A DNA stretch of 64,000 bases from PXAP01 sp046483315. Lineage in GTDB: Bacteria > Bacteroidota > Bacteroidia > Bacteroidales > PUMT01. Where the stretch lies: the NCBI GenBank assembly GCA_046483315.1, contig JAWODJ010000026.1, positions 1 through 64,000 of the forward strand. Reading direction: 5' to 3'. Under the pieces are notes generated by a model. It made no database searches and was not told where the DNA came from. It saw nothing but the letters and a program-made list of their open reading frames with translations. The position numbers and the translations under genes are program-made. Within the stretch, counting starts at the first letter, position 1. Each line of letters starts with the position of its first letter. This document shows positions 1 through 12,452 of the stretch, in pieces.

Positions 1-24
1 ACGGTTCGACTCCGTTATTTTGTA
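1..24 (+). tRNA. 3' end of a tRNA (rRNA operon spacer tRNA), truncated by window edge
   Basis: Bases 1-16 fold as a T-arm: stem ACGG/CCGT around the loop TTCGACT, with one further possible pair. A 7-base acceptor strand (17-23) and discriminator A24 follow. No CCA is encoded; the next bases are CGA. The position about 75 bases before 23S rRNA fits the tRNA-Ile/tRNA-Ala pair usual in rRNA spacers. The AT-rich acceptor strand is not typical of either, so the identity is left open. Confidence 0.4.
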
Positions 25-99
25 CGATGCACGTAAATTGTGCAAAAGTTCTTTGACATGCTGAATGAAAGAGTAATGTAGTAGTAGTAAAATAATATT

Positions 100-3006
<2,907 letters not shown>

Positions 3007-3088
3007 GGTGTGTGCTGCTACTTGATTATTCAGACATTTGGCATGTCAATCTTATTGTAGCGTAAAAAATGGTTTACGCTGATGATTT

Positions 3089-3194
<106 letters not shown>

Positions 3195-3207
3195 TCTTTT
3201 ATAAAAC

Positions 3208-3247
3208 AATCCCGGACCCTGAAGCAGGTGATCCGGGATTTTTTTTA
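3208..3247 (+). terminator. Intrinsic terminator of the rRNA operon
   Basis: The stem AATCCCGGA (3208-3216) pairs with TCCGGGATT (3232-3240). An inner CCTG/CAGG stem sits inside it, and a run of eight Ts follows. It lies 14 bases after 5S and ends the rRNA transcript. Confidence 0.9.
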
Positions 3248-3506
3248 CTATAACTCCGCCAATAACCTACAAATGAACATGAATTTTTTTCATTCGTTCA
3301 TAGCTAATTTTTAATGAAAAAAATTTCATTTACATTGCTCCTGTAAAAAAGCCAAAATTTTGTTTTAAAAAAGTTACAAAATTTTGACTTACAGTCGGAA
3401 CCGCTGCGCTTTCCCATAAAATCTTTTAATGCGTCTGTGTGTAATTTTACGCAGAAAAAATTTTATGTACATTTGGATGAATTTTGGATCACCTTTTAAA
3501 GGTTAC
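3248..3506. other. AT-rich gap between rRNA operon and porin gene
   Basis: About 260 AT-rich bases with no convincing gene. It should hold the promoter of the downstream porin, but I see no perfect TAnnTTTG element. A short in-frame extension of the porin frame (from 3429) is present and is considered non-coding here. Confidence 0.5.
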
Positions 3507-5468
3507 ATGGACATATCATTCTGTAAAATATTTCTGACACCTTTGTTTTTATTTCTGTTTATTGAGTTATCGGCCGAAGAACCCGATAATAGTGAGATTA
3601 TATATTCATGGCGTTTAAATGATTTGTTCACTGAAAAGGTTAACGCCGAAATAGATACCACTATCAGCTCCTTTCAGATTCACAATCCTGTTTTCAGGCA
3701 TAGCATATCATCATCTTATCTTGGTAACGCGGGACTTGCTGCAATGTCCAATATATTTTCAGACAGAAGGTTCTGTTCAGACTTCTTTTTCATAAATCCT
3801 TTTCTGGTTTATCTGCAGCGTCCCCGCGAAACGAAATATTATAATACCAAAAGGCCCTTCTCACTGGTCAGTTTCTCAACCGGGGGACCAACGGACAAGA
3901 ATGAAAAAATGCTTGATATTCTGCATACCCAGAATGTAAATCCTGATTTTAACCTCGGCTTCCGGTATTTTAATATAAATTCCGAGGGGCAGTACCAGAA
4001 TCAGGAGGCTATAACAAATGCTATATCATTGTTTTCAAGTTATGAACTGGATAATTATCAGTTACATGCCAGTTTAAATCTCAATTCTGCCCGGGTTTTT
4101 GAAAATGGCGGCCTGGTTGATGAAGAAAGTCTGTATAACGAGAATTTTGAAACTGAAGACCATGCGGTTCGTCTTCAGGGAGCAAGGAACGGGGTACGGA
4201 ATAACAGTGTCTTTGTTTCACAATCCCTGCAACCTTTTATGTATGCTGTTAATGATACCCTGCCCGATTCAGAACCTTCATGGCTGCAACGCTTTAAGCT
4301 GTACCATGTTTTGCATTATGACCAGTATAAACGAACATATCAGGATAATAACCCTGTGTCAGGCTTTTATCCTGAAGTTATCATAGACAATTCTCAGACT
4401 TATGATTCAGTTTTTTACCGCAGCCTCACCAACACGCTGATAATTCAGTTGCCTGAGTTCAAAAGGGGAAAGGTGAATTTCATTGCCAGGACAGGTATAA
4501 AAAATGAGTTACTTAAAGGAAGTTATAACATATTACCTGATACTGTATTTCATTTTGCTGCTCCCGGGCATGCAGATTATTTTCCGGCTGAACCGGCTGA
4601 TACTACCATACGGTTCAGGAATGAGAAAAAATATTCCAGTAATGCAATAGTTGCTGTTGCCAGGGGGAGCATTGGAGAAGTATTCGGGATATGGGGTGAG
4701 GGCAGTTTCTTTTTCCATGGTCGCAGAACCGGCGAATATGACCTGCATGCCGGGATCAGCTTAAATCTCTTTGAGGGTAAGAACCGCTCACAACTGAAAT
4801 CAGGAATCAGACAAAAAGAATCTACTCCCTCCATGTTCATGGAGTCCTTTTCTTCAAATCATTTTTCATGGGATAATGAATTCAGGCGGACAGGGGAGAG
4901 TACCGCAATAGTTTCGTTAAAGATGCCTCAAAGGAAACTTGAAGTTTCTGCAGATTTTATTCTTTTAAATAATTACATATATTTTGACTCTGTTGCATAT
5001 CCGCGTCAGCATGGTGAAGTTTTTCCCGTTATTGGTTTTTCATTTGACAAAGAGTTTCAGTTATGGAGATTTCATTTCAGGAATATTATTGAATATCAGT
5101 ATTCCGGCAATAATGATATCCTGCCGCTTCCTGAACTCTCTGTTTACCAGTCCACCTGGTATGAACAGAGGTTAATCCGGGATATTATGACCCTGCAGAT
5201 TGGTTTTGATGTGTATTTTAACACAGAATACCAGGGCTATGCCTATCAGCCTGCAATTTCAGTGTTTCATCTTCAGAATGAAAGCTTAATGGGTAATTAT
5301 CCCTTTCTTGATGTATTCATCAATATTAAGCATAAAAGGGCTCGTATTTTTTTTAAAGGGGAGCATCTGAATGCCGGATTTACAGAGCCTGAATATTTCT
5401 CCGTACTTCATTATCCAAGAAACCGGCAGATGTTCAAGCTGGGATTCTCCTGGTCATTTTATAACTGA
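3507..5468 (+). CDS. Porin_10 family putative outer-membrane porin
   Basis: The protein has a clear signal peptide from Met 3507 (hydrophobic stretch, cleavage after ELSA), which is why this start is preferred over in-frame starts at 3429, 3465 or 3477. The mature part is about 630 residues, rich in aromatic residues and in alternating beta-strand pattern. It ends in an aromatic strand (FSWSFYN), as outer-membrane barrels do. Segments such as SLVSFSTGGPTDKNE and HTQNVNPDFNLGFRY match my memory of the Bacteroidota Porin_10 family, and the length fits. The substrate is unknown. It stands alone between the rRNA operon and the transglycosylase. The family call is by recognition, not by search. 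Confidence 0.75.
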   Translation: MDISFCKIFLTPLFLFLFIELSAEEPDNSEIIYSWRLNDLFTEKVNAEIDTTISSFQIHNPVFRHSISSSYLGNAGLAAMSNIFSDRRFCSDFFFINPFLVYLQRPRETKYYNTKRPFSLVSFSTGGPTDKNEKMLDILHTQNVNPDFNLGFRYFNINSEGQYQNQEAITNAISLFSSYELDNYQLHASLNLNSARVFENGGLVDEESLYNENFETEDHAVRLQGARNGVRNNSVFVSQSLQPFMYAVNDTLPDSEPSWLQRFKLYHVLHYDQYKRTYQDNNPVSGFYPEVIIDNSQTYDSVFYRSLTNTLIIQLPEFKRGKVNFIARTGIKNELLKGSYNILPDTVFHFAAPGHADYFPAEPADTTIRFRNEKKYSSNAIVAVARGSIGEVFGIWGEGSFFFHGRRTGEYDLHAGISLNLFEGKNRSQLKSGIRQKESTPSMFMESFSSNHFSWDNEFRRTGESTAIVSLKMPQRKLEVSADFILLNNYIYFDSVAYPRQHGEVFPVIGFSFDKEFQLWRFHFRNIIEYQYSGNNDILPLPELSVYQSTWYEQRLIRDIMTLQIGFDVYFNTEYQGYAYQPAISVFHLQNESLMGNYPFLDVFINIKHKRARIFFKGEHLNAGFTEPEYFSVLHYPRNRQMFKLGFSWSFYN

Positions 5469-5645
5469 CTCTTTTTACTCCGGCAAATTATGATTTTCCC
5501 AAATTAAAAAATATTGTATATTCGTTTAAACTTTTTTGGTTACGAAAGGGTGAAAATCTGAGTATATTCCGGGAAATAAACCAATATTGTAAAATTGAAT
5601 TTTGCAGGCAATTCATATCCGTTATCTCAAATCCATGATATATTC

Positions 5646-7073
5646 ATGGAATGTTCTTTTCACATTATTAGATACACCTCCCGGATATTTCTTTCTATAA
5701 TATCTGTTTTAATTCTTTCTTGTGGCGAAACCACAAAAAAACAGGAAGAGGTTTCAATCCCCCATTATAAGGAAAGAGGCCGGATAACTGCGGTTACAGA
5801 TTACAACTCTATCAATTATTTCGTTTACCGGGGTGAACCCATGGGATATCAGTACGAACTGTTAAATCTATTGGCCGAAAATCTTGATTTGGATCTTGAA
5901 GTAGTTGTAAATAATGATCTCGAAAGTAGTTTTGATTGCCTGATCAACAGGGAATGCGATCTTATTGCCGTTAGCCTGACCGTTACCCGTGAAAGAAGCA
6001 GGATCATAGATTTTACTGAACCACATGGTCAGACACGGCAGGTGCTGATACAGAAGAAACCTGAGGACTGGCACTATATGACCAGCCGGGAGCTTGATAC
6101 ACATATGATAAGGAGCCCGATTGAACTTGGAGGCAAAACAGTGCATGTTCAGAGTAATTCTGCCTATGCTTCAAGGCTCAGAAACCTGATGGAGGAAATA
6201 GGGGACACTATCATAATAGTGGAGGAGAAGCTGGTTGCGGAACAGCTGATAACAATGGTTGCTGAAGGAGAGATTGATTATACTGTGAGTGATGAGAATA
6301 TTGCAATGGTAAATCAGACGTATTACGATAATATTGATATAGGAACTGCCATAAGCTTCCAGCAAAATCTTGCATGGGCTGTCAGAAAAGGGGATCATCA
6401 TCTTCGAGATTCAATAAACAGCTGGCTTGAAAATTTTAAATCAACCATTGAATATCGTCTCCTGTATGCCAAATATTTTCGTAATCAGCGTTCTGCAAGG
6501 ATCGTTCAGAGCGATTTCTACGTGCTTACCAGTGGTATGATATCTCCTTATGATGACCTGATAAAAAAATACAGTGAAGAGATTGACTGGGACTGGCGTT
6601 TGATGGCTTCAATGATATACCAGGAATCCCGGTTCAGGCATGATGCCCGGAGCTGGGCAGGTGCACAGGGTCTGATGCAGCTGATGCCTGGTACGGCCAG
6701 AAGGTATGGCGTCAGGAATATATCAGATCCGGAGGAGAATATAAGGGCAGGCGCTCGTTATATTGCATGGCTGGATGAAACACTAAAGGATCGTATTGAT
6801 GATAGGGAAGAACGGATAAAGTTTATTCTGGCATCCTATAATGTGGGACTCGGGCATGTGCTTGATGCAAGAGCCCTGGCCAGAAAATACGGAAAGGATC
6901 CTGACAGGTGGAGCGACAATGTGGATTATTATATACTGAACAAGTCTGACCCTGAATACTTTCTAGACCCTGTTGTACGCCATGGATATGCCAGGGGAGA
7001 GGAGCCATACAGGTATGTTGGTGAGATACTGAATCGCTATGAGCATTACATGAATATCGTTACTGACGGGTAG
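5646..7073 (+). CDS. mltF: MltF-type membrane-bound lytic murein transglycosylase (lipoprotein)
   Basis: It cleaves peptidoglycan glycan strands with formation of 1,6-anhydro-MurNAc. From Met 5646 (475 residues) the protein begins with a lipoprotein signal, lipobox LILSC with Cys26. An extracellular solute-binding domain (SBP_bac_3, about 44-275) follows, then a C-terminal SLT domain (about 303-430). The SLT domain has catalytic Glu327 in YQESRF, then GLMQLMPGTA and the ASYNVG motif. This two-domain order is diagnostic of MltF. An upstream in-frame start at 5595 would bury the lipobox behind 17 extra residues. The gene end overlaps the convergent Nudix gene by 14 bases. Confidence 0.9.
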   Translation: MECSFHIIRYTSRIFLSIISVLILSCGETTKKQEEVSIPHYKERGRITAVTDYNSINYFVYRGEPMGYQYELLNLLAENLDLDLEVVVNNDLESSFDCLINRECDLIAVSLTVTRERSRIIDFTEPHGQTRQVLIQKKPEDWHYMTSRELDTHMIRSPIELGGKTVHVQSNSAYASRLRNLMEEIGDTIIIVEEKLVAEQLITMVAEGEIDYTVSDENIAMVNQTYYDNIDIGTAISFQQNLAWAVRKGDHHLRDSINSWLENFKSTIEYRLLYAKYFRNQRSARIVQSDFYVLTSGMISPYDDLIKKYSEEIDWDWRLMASMIYQESRFRHDARSWAGAQGLMQLMPGTARRYGVRNISDPEENIRAGARYIAWLDETLKDRIDDREERIKFILASYNVGLGHVLDARALARKYGKDPDRWSDNVDYYILNKSDPEYFLDPVVRHGYARGEEPYRYVGEILNRYEHYMNIVTDG

Positions 7074-7689
7074 CACAGGACTTTATAGCTATTTCAATAA
7101 ATTCAGATAATATCATTGCAGTGGCTCCCCACACATATTCATTTTCAACGAGGTATCCGGGGGCATGTATTGATTTACCCCTTACCTTCAATGGTTTTTC
7201 AGTAGCCGTGTTTTTCCTGATCAGATGTTGCAGGGGGACATGGATCAGATATTCCACTTCACTTTTGTTTATTCTGAATTCAGGTTGCAGTTCTGTGTAG
7301 CCTACTACCGGCAATACTTCAAGGTTGCTTACCGGTATATAGAGCGGTGTCAGGGTGCCCAGCACGGTTATATTTTCCGGTTCAATCCCGGTTTCTTCCC
7401 TTGCTTCCCTTAAGGCGGTTTCAATTTGTGATTTATCAGTTTTATCAGATTTTCCTCCCGGCAGGCTTATTTGTCCGCTATGAGGGCCCGGGTATTCAGT
7501 CCGTTTAATAAGAAGTGTAAAAAGATCACCCTTTCGGGGAAAAAGAAGCACAAGTACACCGGCTGTGCCGGTATCCATGGAAGCAGCATATTCATTGTGT
7601 GTAAAAGGTGCCATTTTGTATTGTGACATCCTTCCCGGGAGTTTTTTCTGCAGGTTACCTTTCAGATTCCTTATAAAGTTAGGGATCAT
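7060..7689 (-). CDS. CoA-pyrophosphatase-type Nudix hydrolase
   Basis: A 209-residue Nudix protein. The Nudix box is visible as GGKSDKTD...ALREAREETGI, with the metal-binding REAREE core. It is preceded by LLIKRTEYPGPHSGQISLPGG (in part), the extra signature typical of CoA/acyl-CoA pyrophosphatases of the NudL/Pcd1 type. The expected reaction is hydrolysis of CoA to 3',5'-ADP and phosphopantetheine. It is cytosolic, with no signal peptide. It converges on mltF. Substrate is inferred from the family signature only. Confidence 0.85.
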   Translation of the reverse strand: MIPNFIRNLKGNLQKKLPGRMSQYKMAPFTHNEYAASMDTGTAGVLVLLFPRKGDLFTLLIKRTEYPGPHSGQISLPGGKSDKTDKSQIETALREAREETGIEPENITVLGTLTPLYIPVSNLEVLPVVGYTELQPEFRINKSEVEYLIHVPLQHLIRKNTATEKPLKVRGKSIHAPGYLVENEYVWGATAMILSEFIEIAIKSCATRQ

Positions 7690-7762
7690 GTAAAAAAATA
7701 ATATTTATTCAGTGCACGAAGATAATGCTTTATTATTTTTCGGCCGGCAGGATCTGACGGTC

Positions 7763-9007
7763 CTAATCGAAACGGATAGTTTTTACCGGACTGATTCTGC
7801 CTATTATATATGAAGGTATAACGAGCATTGCAACCGTGATAAGCATTGTTCCTGTATTAAGCAGGAGAAGATGAGACAGCCTCAGATTTACCGGTACCGT
7901 TGCAATGAAATATGATGCCTGGTCAAGCTTTATAAGCCCCGTATAATGTTGAAAGAGAGAAATTCCGATACCAATCAGATTTCCCCAGAACAGACCTTTG
8001 GCTATCAGGAAAGCGGACTGATACAGAAAAATTTTCCTGAGCCGTGCATTTTCCATTCCCATAGCCTTTAGTATCCCGATCATACTGGTTCGCTCCAGAA
8101 TAAGGATTAGCAATCCTGACACCATATTGAAACCGGCAACAATAACCATCAGGGAAAGAATAACCCATACATTCATATCGAGAAGTTCCAGCCAGTCAAA
8201 AAACTGCGGATATTTATCGCTTATGTTTATCACACGTAGCCGTGACAGATCTTTTGTAAATATATCTCCGGCCAGTTCATCAACCTGCATACTTACCTTA
8301 TCGAGATTTTCATAATCGTGTAGCAAAATCTCAAACCCCGATACCTGATTTTCATTCCAGTCATTCAACCGCTGTATATGCCTTATGTCAACAAGTACAA
8401 AAAGCCTGTCAAGTTCTTCAAGCCCGGTTTCAAAAATCCCTGATACCCTGAATCTTCTTGCCCGAGGCGGATCCTGCACAAAATACATGGCAAAATCATC
8501 GTCAATGTTAAGTTTCAGCAAAGCAGCAACTGACCTGGAGATAACGGCTTCATTGCTTGTCAGGCTATCGGTAATACTGATCCTGGTACCTTCCACCATG
8601 TTACGGTCAAAAAATGACCAGTCGAAACTATCGTTTATGCCCTTGAGAACTACTCCCTGGATATCTTCACGTGTCCTTATAATTCCAGGTTTGGTGGCAA
8701 ATGTTTGAATGTGGCGTATCTCAGGAATATTCATCAGGTCATCAAGAAAATCCTGGTCTGTGTTTACGGGTGATGTTTCATATGAGATATTAGAGTCAAA
8801 ATTTATGATCTGAATATGTGATCCAAATCCAATTACCTTGTTGCGTATCTCCCTTTTAAAACCTGTAACTATTGAGGCTGAAATTATCATAACTGCCAGC
8901 CCTATGGCAATACCGGCAATGGCTATGGTAACTATAGGGCCGGAAATACTTTTTTTCCTTTCTTCGCCGCGTAAAAGCCTTTTTGCTATATGGAGCTCAA
9001 TGTTCAT
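7763..9007 (-). CDS. LolC/LolE-like ABC transporter permease
   Basis: A 414-residue FtsX-fold permease from Met 9007, chosen because MNIELHIAKRLL begins a typical LolC/E N-terminus; the frame is open to 9067. One membrane segment (about 21-45) follows the N-terminal amphipathic stretch, then a periplasmic domain of about 220 residues, then three C-terminal membrane segments (about 280-400). The C-terminus ISPVKTIRFD is usual for this family. It probably extracts lipoproteins from the inner membrane with a LolD ATPase. No ATPase is adjacent; a LolD-like gene lies at 43390-44055. Only one permease gene is seen, as in lineages where one protein serves for both LolC and LolE. Confidence 0.8.
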   Translation of the reverse strand: MNIELHIAKRLLRGEERKKSISGPIVTIAIAGIAIGLAVMIISASIVTGFKREIRNKVIGFGSHIQIINFDSNISYETSPVNTDQDFLDDLMNIPEIRHIQTFATKPGIIRTREDIQGVVLKGINDSFDWSFFDRNMVEGTRISITDSLTSNEAVISRSVAALLKLNIDDDFAMYFVQDPPRARRFRVSGIFETGLEELDRLFVLVDIRHIQRLNDWNENQVSGFEILLHDYENLDKVSMQVDELAGDIFTKDLSRLRVINISDKYPQFFDWLELLDMNVWVILSLMVIVAGFNMVSGLLILILERTSMIGILKAMGMENARLRKIFLYQSAFLIAKGLFWGNLIGIGISLFQHYTGLIKLDQASYFIATVPVNLRLSHLLLLNTGTMLITVAMLVIPSYIIGRISPVKTIRFD

Positions 9008-9156
9008 AATTGTCCGCCAGGAATCAAAATTCCCTTGCGAATTTAATATATATTTTGACTGAACCAAATATCCCCTGGGTGTGACTATCCGGATGATGCT
9101 TCATTTGCTTTATTGTTAGCGGGTATCTGATATAATCACCTGAATAATGTTTTTAT

Positions 9157-9164
9157 TATCTTTG
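9157..9164 (+). promoter_or_regulatory. Putative -7 element for cysE operon
   Basis: TATCTTTG is a perfect match to the Bacteroidota housekeeping -7 element TAnnTTTG. It sits about 110 bases before the cysE start in a 266-base gap. No good -33 TTTG is seen. Confidence 0.4.
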
Positions 9165-9273
9165 CAGGTAACAACGGGTACTTTAATGCCGGGTTAATTA
9201 AAGATTATTACTGACGGATTCTGTCCAGGTATAGCTTTCCGTTAGTTTTTTAAATGGTTAAACTGATTAATAA

Positions 9274-10107
9274 ATGAATAATCTGGATCCTTTTATAGAC
9301 GAACTGTTCATCAAGCACAGATCAATCAATGATTTTTTACCGAATATAGAAGAAACTCAAAATTTTACGGATAAGCTCATACAGTTGCTTTTCCCTAACA
9401 ACCGTTGCGATAGTCAGGAGCAATACCGGATAAAATTCAAGGAGTCACGGTTACTTTTGGAGAAGCTTATGAGTTGCCTTGAAGAGCGTCTTGAAGGTAG
9501 TTCTGAGGAGCAGACCGGAATATTTTTCAATGTGCTTCCCGATGTTTACGGGCTATTGATAAAAGATGCCGATGCAATATACAATTTTGACCCGGCAGTA
9601 GCCAATCTGCAGGAGGTAATCTGTGCATATCCGGGTTTTTATGCTATTGCCGTATATCGTTTTGCCAATCAGTTATTCAGACAGGGTGTGCCGCTGCTAC
9701 CCAGGATCATGGCAGAACATGCACACGGGAAGACAGGAATAGATATACATCCGGGTGCCACAATTGGGAAAAGCTTTTTTATCGATCACGGCACGGGGGT
9801 CGTAATAGGTGAGACTACAACCATTGGCAATAATGTTAAAATATATCAGGGTGTTACCCTGGGTGCCCTGATAGTTAAAAAATCCATGGCTTCAAGAAAA
9901 CGGCATCCCACAATCCAGGACAATGTGATCATATACGCTGGTAGTACAGTACTGGGAGGAGAGACGGTGATTGGTCATGATTCGGTAATAGGAGGGAATG
10001 TATGGCTGACAGAAAGCGTTCCTTCTCATTCACTGGTTTACCATACCAGTACGGTTAAGATCCGTGACAATAAAAACAAGGATGAGTATGTCGATTTTTC
10101 CATTTAA
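9274..10107 (+). CDS. cysE: Serine O-acetyltransferase
   Basis: It acetylates L-serine with acetyl-CoA, the first step of cysteine synthesis. The protein has an N-terminal helical region (1-130), with the family motif DADAIYNFDPA at about 98-108. A left-handed beta-helix of hexapeptide repeats follows, including IDIHPGATIG and FIDHGTGVVIGET. Asp157 and His172 occupy the places of the E. coli catalytic pair. The final residue is Ile (DFSI); in well-studied homologues the C-terminal Ile inserts into the active site of cysteine synthase. Ten bases separate it from cysK, so the two are surely co-transcribed. At 277 residues it is normal for the family. Confidence 0.95.
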   Translation: MNNLDPFIDELFIKHRSINDFLPNIEETQNFTDKLIQLLFPNNRCDSQEQYRIKFKESRLLLEKLMSCLEERLEGSSEEQTGIFFNVLPDVYGLLIKDADAIYNFDPAVANLQEVICAYPGFYAIAVYRFANQLFRQGVPLLPRIMAEHAHGKTGIDIHPGATIGKSFFIDHGTGVVIGETTTIGNNVKIYQGVTLGALIVKKSMASRKRHPTIQDNVIIYAGSTVLGGETVIGHDSVIGGNVWLTESVPSHSLVYHTSTVKIRDNKNKDEYVDFSI

Positions 10108-10117
10108 ACAATGATTT

Positions 10118-11032
10118 ATGAAGGCAGAGAATGTATTACAGCTTATAGGGAACACACCACATATCAGGATTAACAGTTTATTCGGTAATGATTACAATAT
10201 ATGGATGAAGCTTGAAAACAGCAATCCCGGGGGCAGTATTAAAGACAGGATTGCTCTTTCAATGACAGAAGAAGCTGAAAAAAAGAGATTGCTGAAACCT
10301 GGCGGAACCATTATTGAGCCTACATCAGGGAATACGGGCATAGGTCTGGCAGTTGTGGCCGCTGTAAAAAAGTACAGATTGATACTTGTTATGCCTGATT
10401 CCATGTCAGTTGAAAGAAGACGGGTAATGGCTGCCTATGGTGCGGAATTTGAACTTACACCAAGAGAGTATGGAATGAAAGGTGCCATCGCAAGGGCGGA
10501 AGAACTGGCCGGGCAGATACCCGGTTCATGGATACCCATGCAATTTGATAATCCATCCAACCCTGAAATCCACAGAAAAGCCACAGCTGCCGAGATTATT
10601 AATGACTTTCCCGGCGGGTTCGATTATATGGTCACAGGTGTTGGAACGGGCGGACATATTACAGGGGTGGGGCAAATTTTAAAGAAGTCTTTTCCCTCAC
10701 TGAAGATATTCGCGGTAGAGCCCTCCCTCTCACCAGTACTTGGAGGAGGCAAACCCGGACCGCATCCTATACAGGGAATAGGGGCCGGATTTGTGCCCTC
10801 AGTCCTTGACAGGTCAGTTCTTGAGGGAGTTATACAGGTTAATAAGGAAGAAGCTTATGAATATACTGTTAAGGCAGCAAAACAGGAAGGCCTGCTGACA
10901 GGCATATCATCGGGTGCATCTCTTGCCGCAGTTGGCAGGCTTTTAAAAGATGCTGAAAAAGGTGCACGTATATTAACTTTCTGTTATGACAGGGGCGACA
11001 GGTATTTCTCCCTGCCCGATTTGTTTATTTAA
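10118..11032 (+). CDS. cysK: Cysteine synthase (O-acetylserine sulfhydrylase)
   Basis: This PLP enzyme makes cysteine from O-acetylserine and sulfide. The PLP lysine is Lys42 in NPGGSIKDR, the substrate loop is TSGNTG (69-74), and the PLP-phosphate glycine loop is GTGGH. IQGIGAGF and GISSGAS are also present. The length (304) is normal. It follows cysE by ten bases. CysK versus CysM cannot be fully settled by eye, but IQGIGAGF favours CysK. Confidence 0.93.
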   Translation: MKAENVLQLIGNTPHIRINSLFGNDYNIWMKLENSNPGGSIKDRIALSMTEEAEKKRLLKPGGTIIEPTSGNTGIGLAVVAAVKKYRLILVMPDSMSVERRRVMAAYGAEFELTPREYGMKGAIARAEELAGQIPGSWIPMQFDNPSNPEIHRKATAAEIINDFPGGFDYMVTGVGTGGHITGVGQILKKSFPSLKIFAVEPSLSPVLGGGKPGPHPIQGIGAGFVPSVLDRSVLEGVIQVNKEEAYEYTVKAAKQEGLLTGISSGASLAAVGRLLKDAEKGARILTFCYDRGDRYFSLPDLFI

Positions 11033-11080
11033 AAAAAGGTTTTTAATTAATATTATGTGCAAATCACATTGTTTAAAGGT

Positions 11081-12268
11081 ATGTTAAAAAAGAATTTTTT
11101 GGCTTTAGCCGGTTTACTGATCTTGTTTCCCGTTTTGACAGCGAGTGTGCCCCGTTACGGAGAAGTTATTACAGGTGCGGAAAGAATGGAACAATACCTT
11201 CCGATGCTTCAGTCGCTTCAGGTAGGGGTTGTTGCCAACCACACTTCCGTTATCGGAGAAACTCATCTTGTCGACAGCCTGCTTTCATTAGGGGTCGATA
11301 TTAAACGGATTTTTACACCGGAACACGGATTTCGTGGCACGGCAGATGCCGGTGAAAGGATAACCACTTCAGTTGATGAAAAAACGGGACTTCCCCTGGT
11401 CTCACTTTACGGTCAGAGATTAAAACCGGCCGATGAAGATCTTGAGGGCCTGGATATTATTGTTTATGATATTCAGGATGTAGGTGCAAGATTTTACACT
11501 TATATTTCAACTATGCATTATATTATGGAAGCCTGTGCAGAGAACGGGATATCCTTCCTGGTTCTTGACCGCCCGAATCCTAACGGGTATTACGTTGACG
11601 GACCGGTTATTGACATGAAGCACAGATCTTTTGTCGGAATGCACCCTGTCCCGATTGTTCATGGAATGACTGTAGCCGAATATGCGCGGATGATCAGCGG
11701 AGAAGGCTGGCTTGAAGGAGACATTGAGGTTGACCTGCATTATGTGCTGTGTGAAGGTTATGATCATAACACCCTTTACCGTCTGCCTGTAAATCCTTCA
11801 CCCAACCTGCGAACCCAGCTTTCAGTATACCTTTATCCCTCCCTGTGCCTGTTTGAAGGAACGATAATGAATGTGGGCAGGGGAACCGATTTCCCGTTTA
11901 TGGTATTTGGCCACCCTCAATTCCCGGATACTGCATTTTCCTACACCCCTGCCGGCAGGGAAGGTGCCAGGAACCCTCTTCACGATGGTGAGCTTTGTTA
12001 TGGTGTTGACCTCAGGGATTTTGAGGAGAGATTTGTTATTGAAAGGAAGGAGCTGTACCTTGAGTGGCTTCTTTTTGCTTACAGGAATATGCCCGAAGAT
12101 ATGGAGTTTTTTAATAATTATTTTACCCGGCTTGTGGGCAATGAGGATATTCAGTCAATGATTGAAAGAGGCATGGGTGTTTCTGCCATAATGAGGTCAT
12201 GGGACGATGATGTAGCCGGGTTTAAAAATATCAGGAGAAAATATCTTCTTTACCCCGACTTTGAATAA
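11081..12268 (+). CDS. NamZ-like exo-beta-N-acetylmuramidase (DUF1343)
   Basis: The protein belongs to the DUF1343/YbbC family, whose studied members (NamZ) remove N-acetylmuramic acid from the non-reducing ends of peptidoglycan fragments. Recognisable stretches are GVVANHTS, FTPEHGFRG, DIQDVGARFYTY, LDRPNPNG and EGTIMNVGRGT. From ATG 11081 there is a signal peptide (LLILFPVLTAS), so it acts in the periplasm or outside. A GTG at 11057 is an alternative start that lengthens the signal by eight residues. It follows cysK by 48 bases on the same strand and could share its transcript. Confidence 0.85.
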   Translation: MLKKNFLALAGLLILFPVLTASVPRYGEVITGAERMEQYLPMLQSLQVGVVANHTSVIGETHLVDSLLSLGVDIKRIFTPEHGFRGTADAGERITTSVDEKTGLPLVSLYGQRLKPADEDLEGLDIIVYDIQDVGARFYTYISTMHYIMEACAENGISFLVLDRPNPNGYYVDGPVIDMKHRSFVGMHPVPIVHGMTVAEYARMISGEGWLEGDIEVDLHYVLCEGYDHNTLYRLPVNPSPNLRTQLSVYLYPSLCLFEGTIMNVGRGTDFPFMVFGHPQFPDTAFSYTPAGREGARNPLHDGELCYGVDLRDFEERFVIERKELYLEWLLFAYRNMPEDMEFFNNYFTRLVGNEDIQSMIERGMGVSAIMRSWDDDVAGFKNIRRKYLLYPDFE

Positions 12269-12452
12269 ACCCGGATGAAGTGAACAGATTTATGCATTTT
12301 GTTTTATTAAAGCCGGAAAAAAGTTTATCCCGGTGTACAGCCTGAAACAGGCCTTCTGTCCGACAGATATCTTTTTTACTGCTTTCCGTTCCGGGTCAGG
12401 CCGGTACAGGTGGTTATTGACAATATGCTGACTTACCTTCTGTATGATGAGT

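Noticed and set aside
7060..7073. 14-base overlap of mltF and Nudix gene ends
   Set aside because: A small convergent overlap is common and both stops are well supported, so no frameshift or error is implied.
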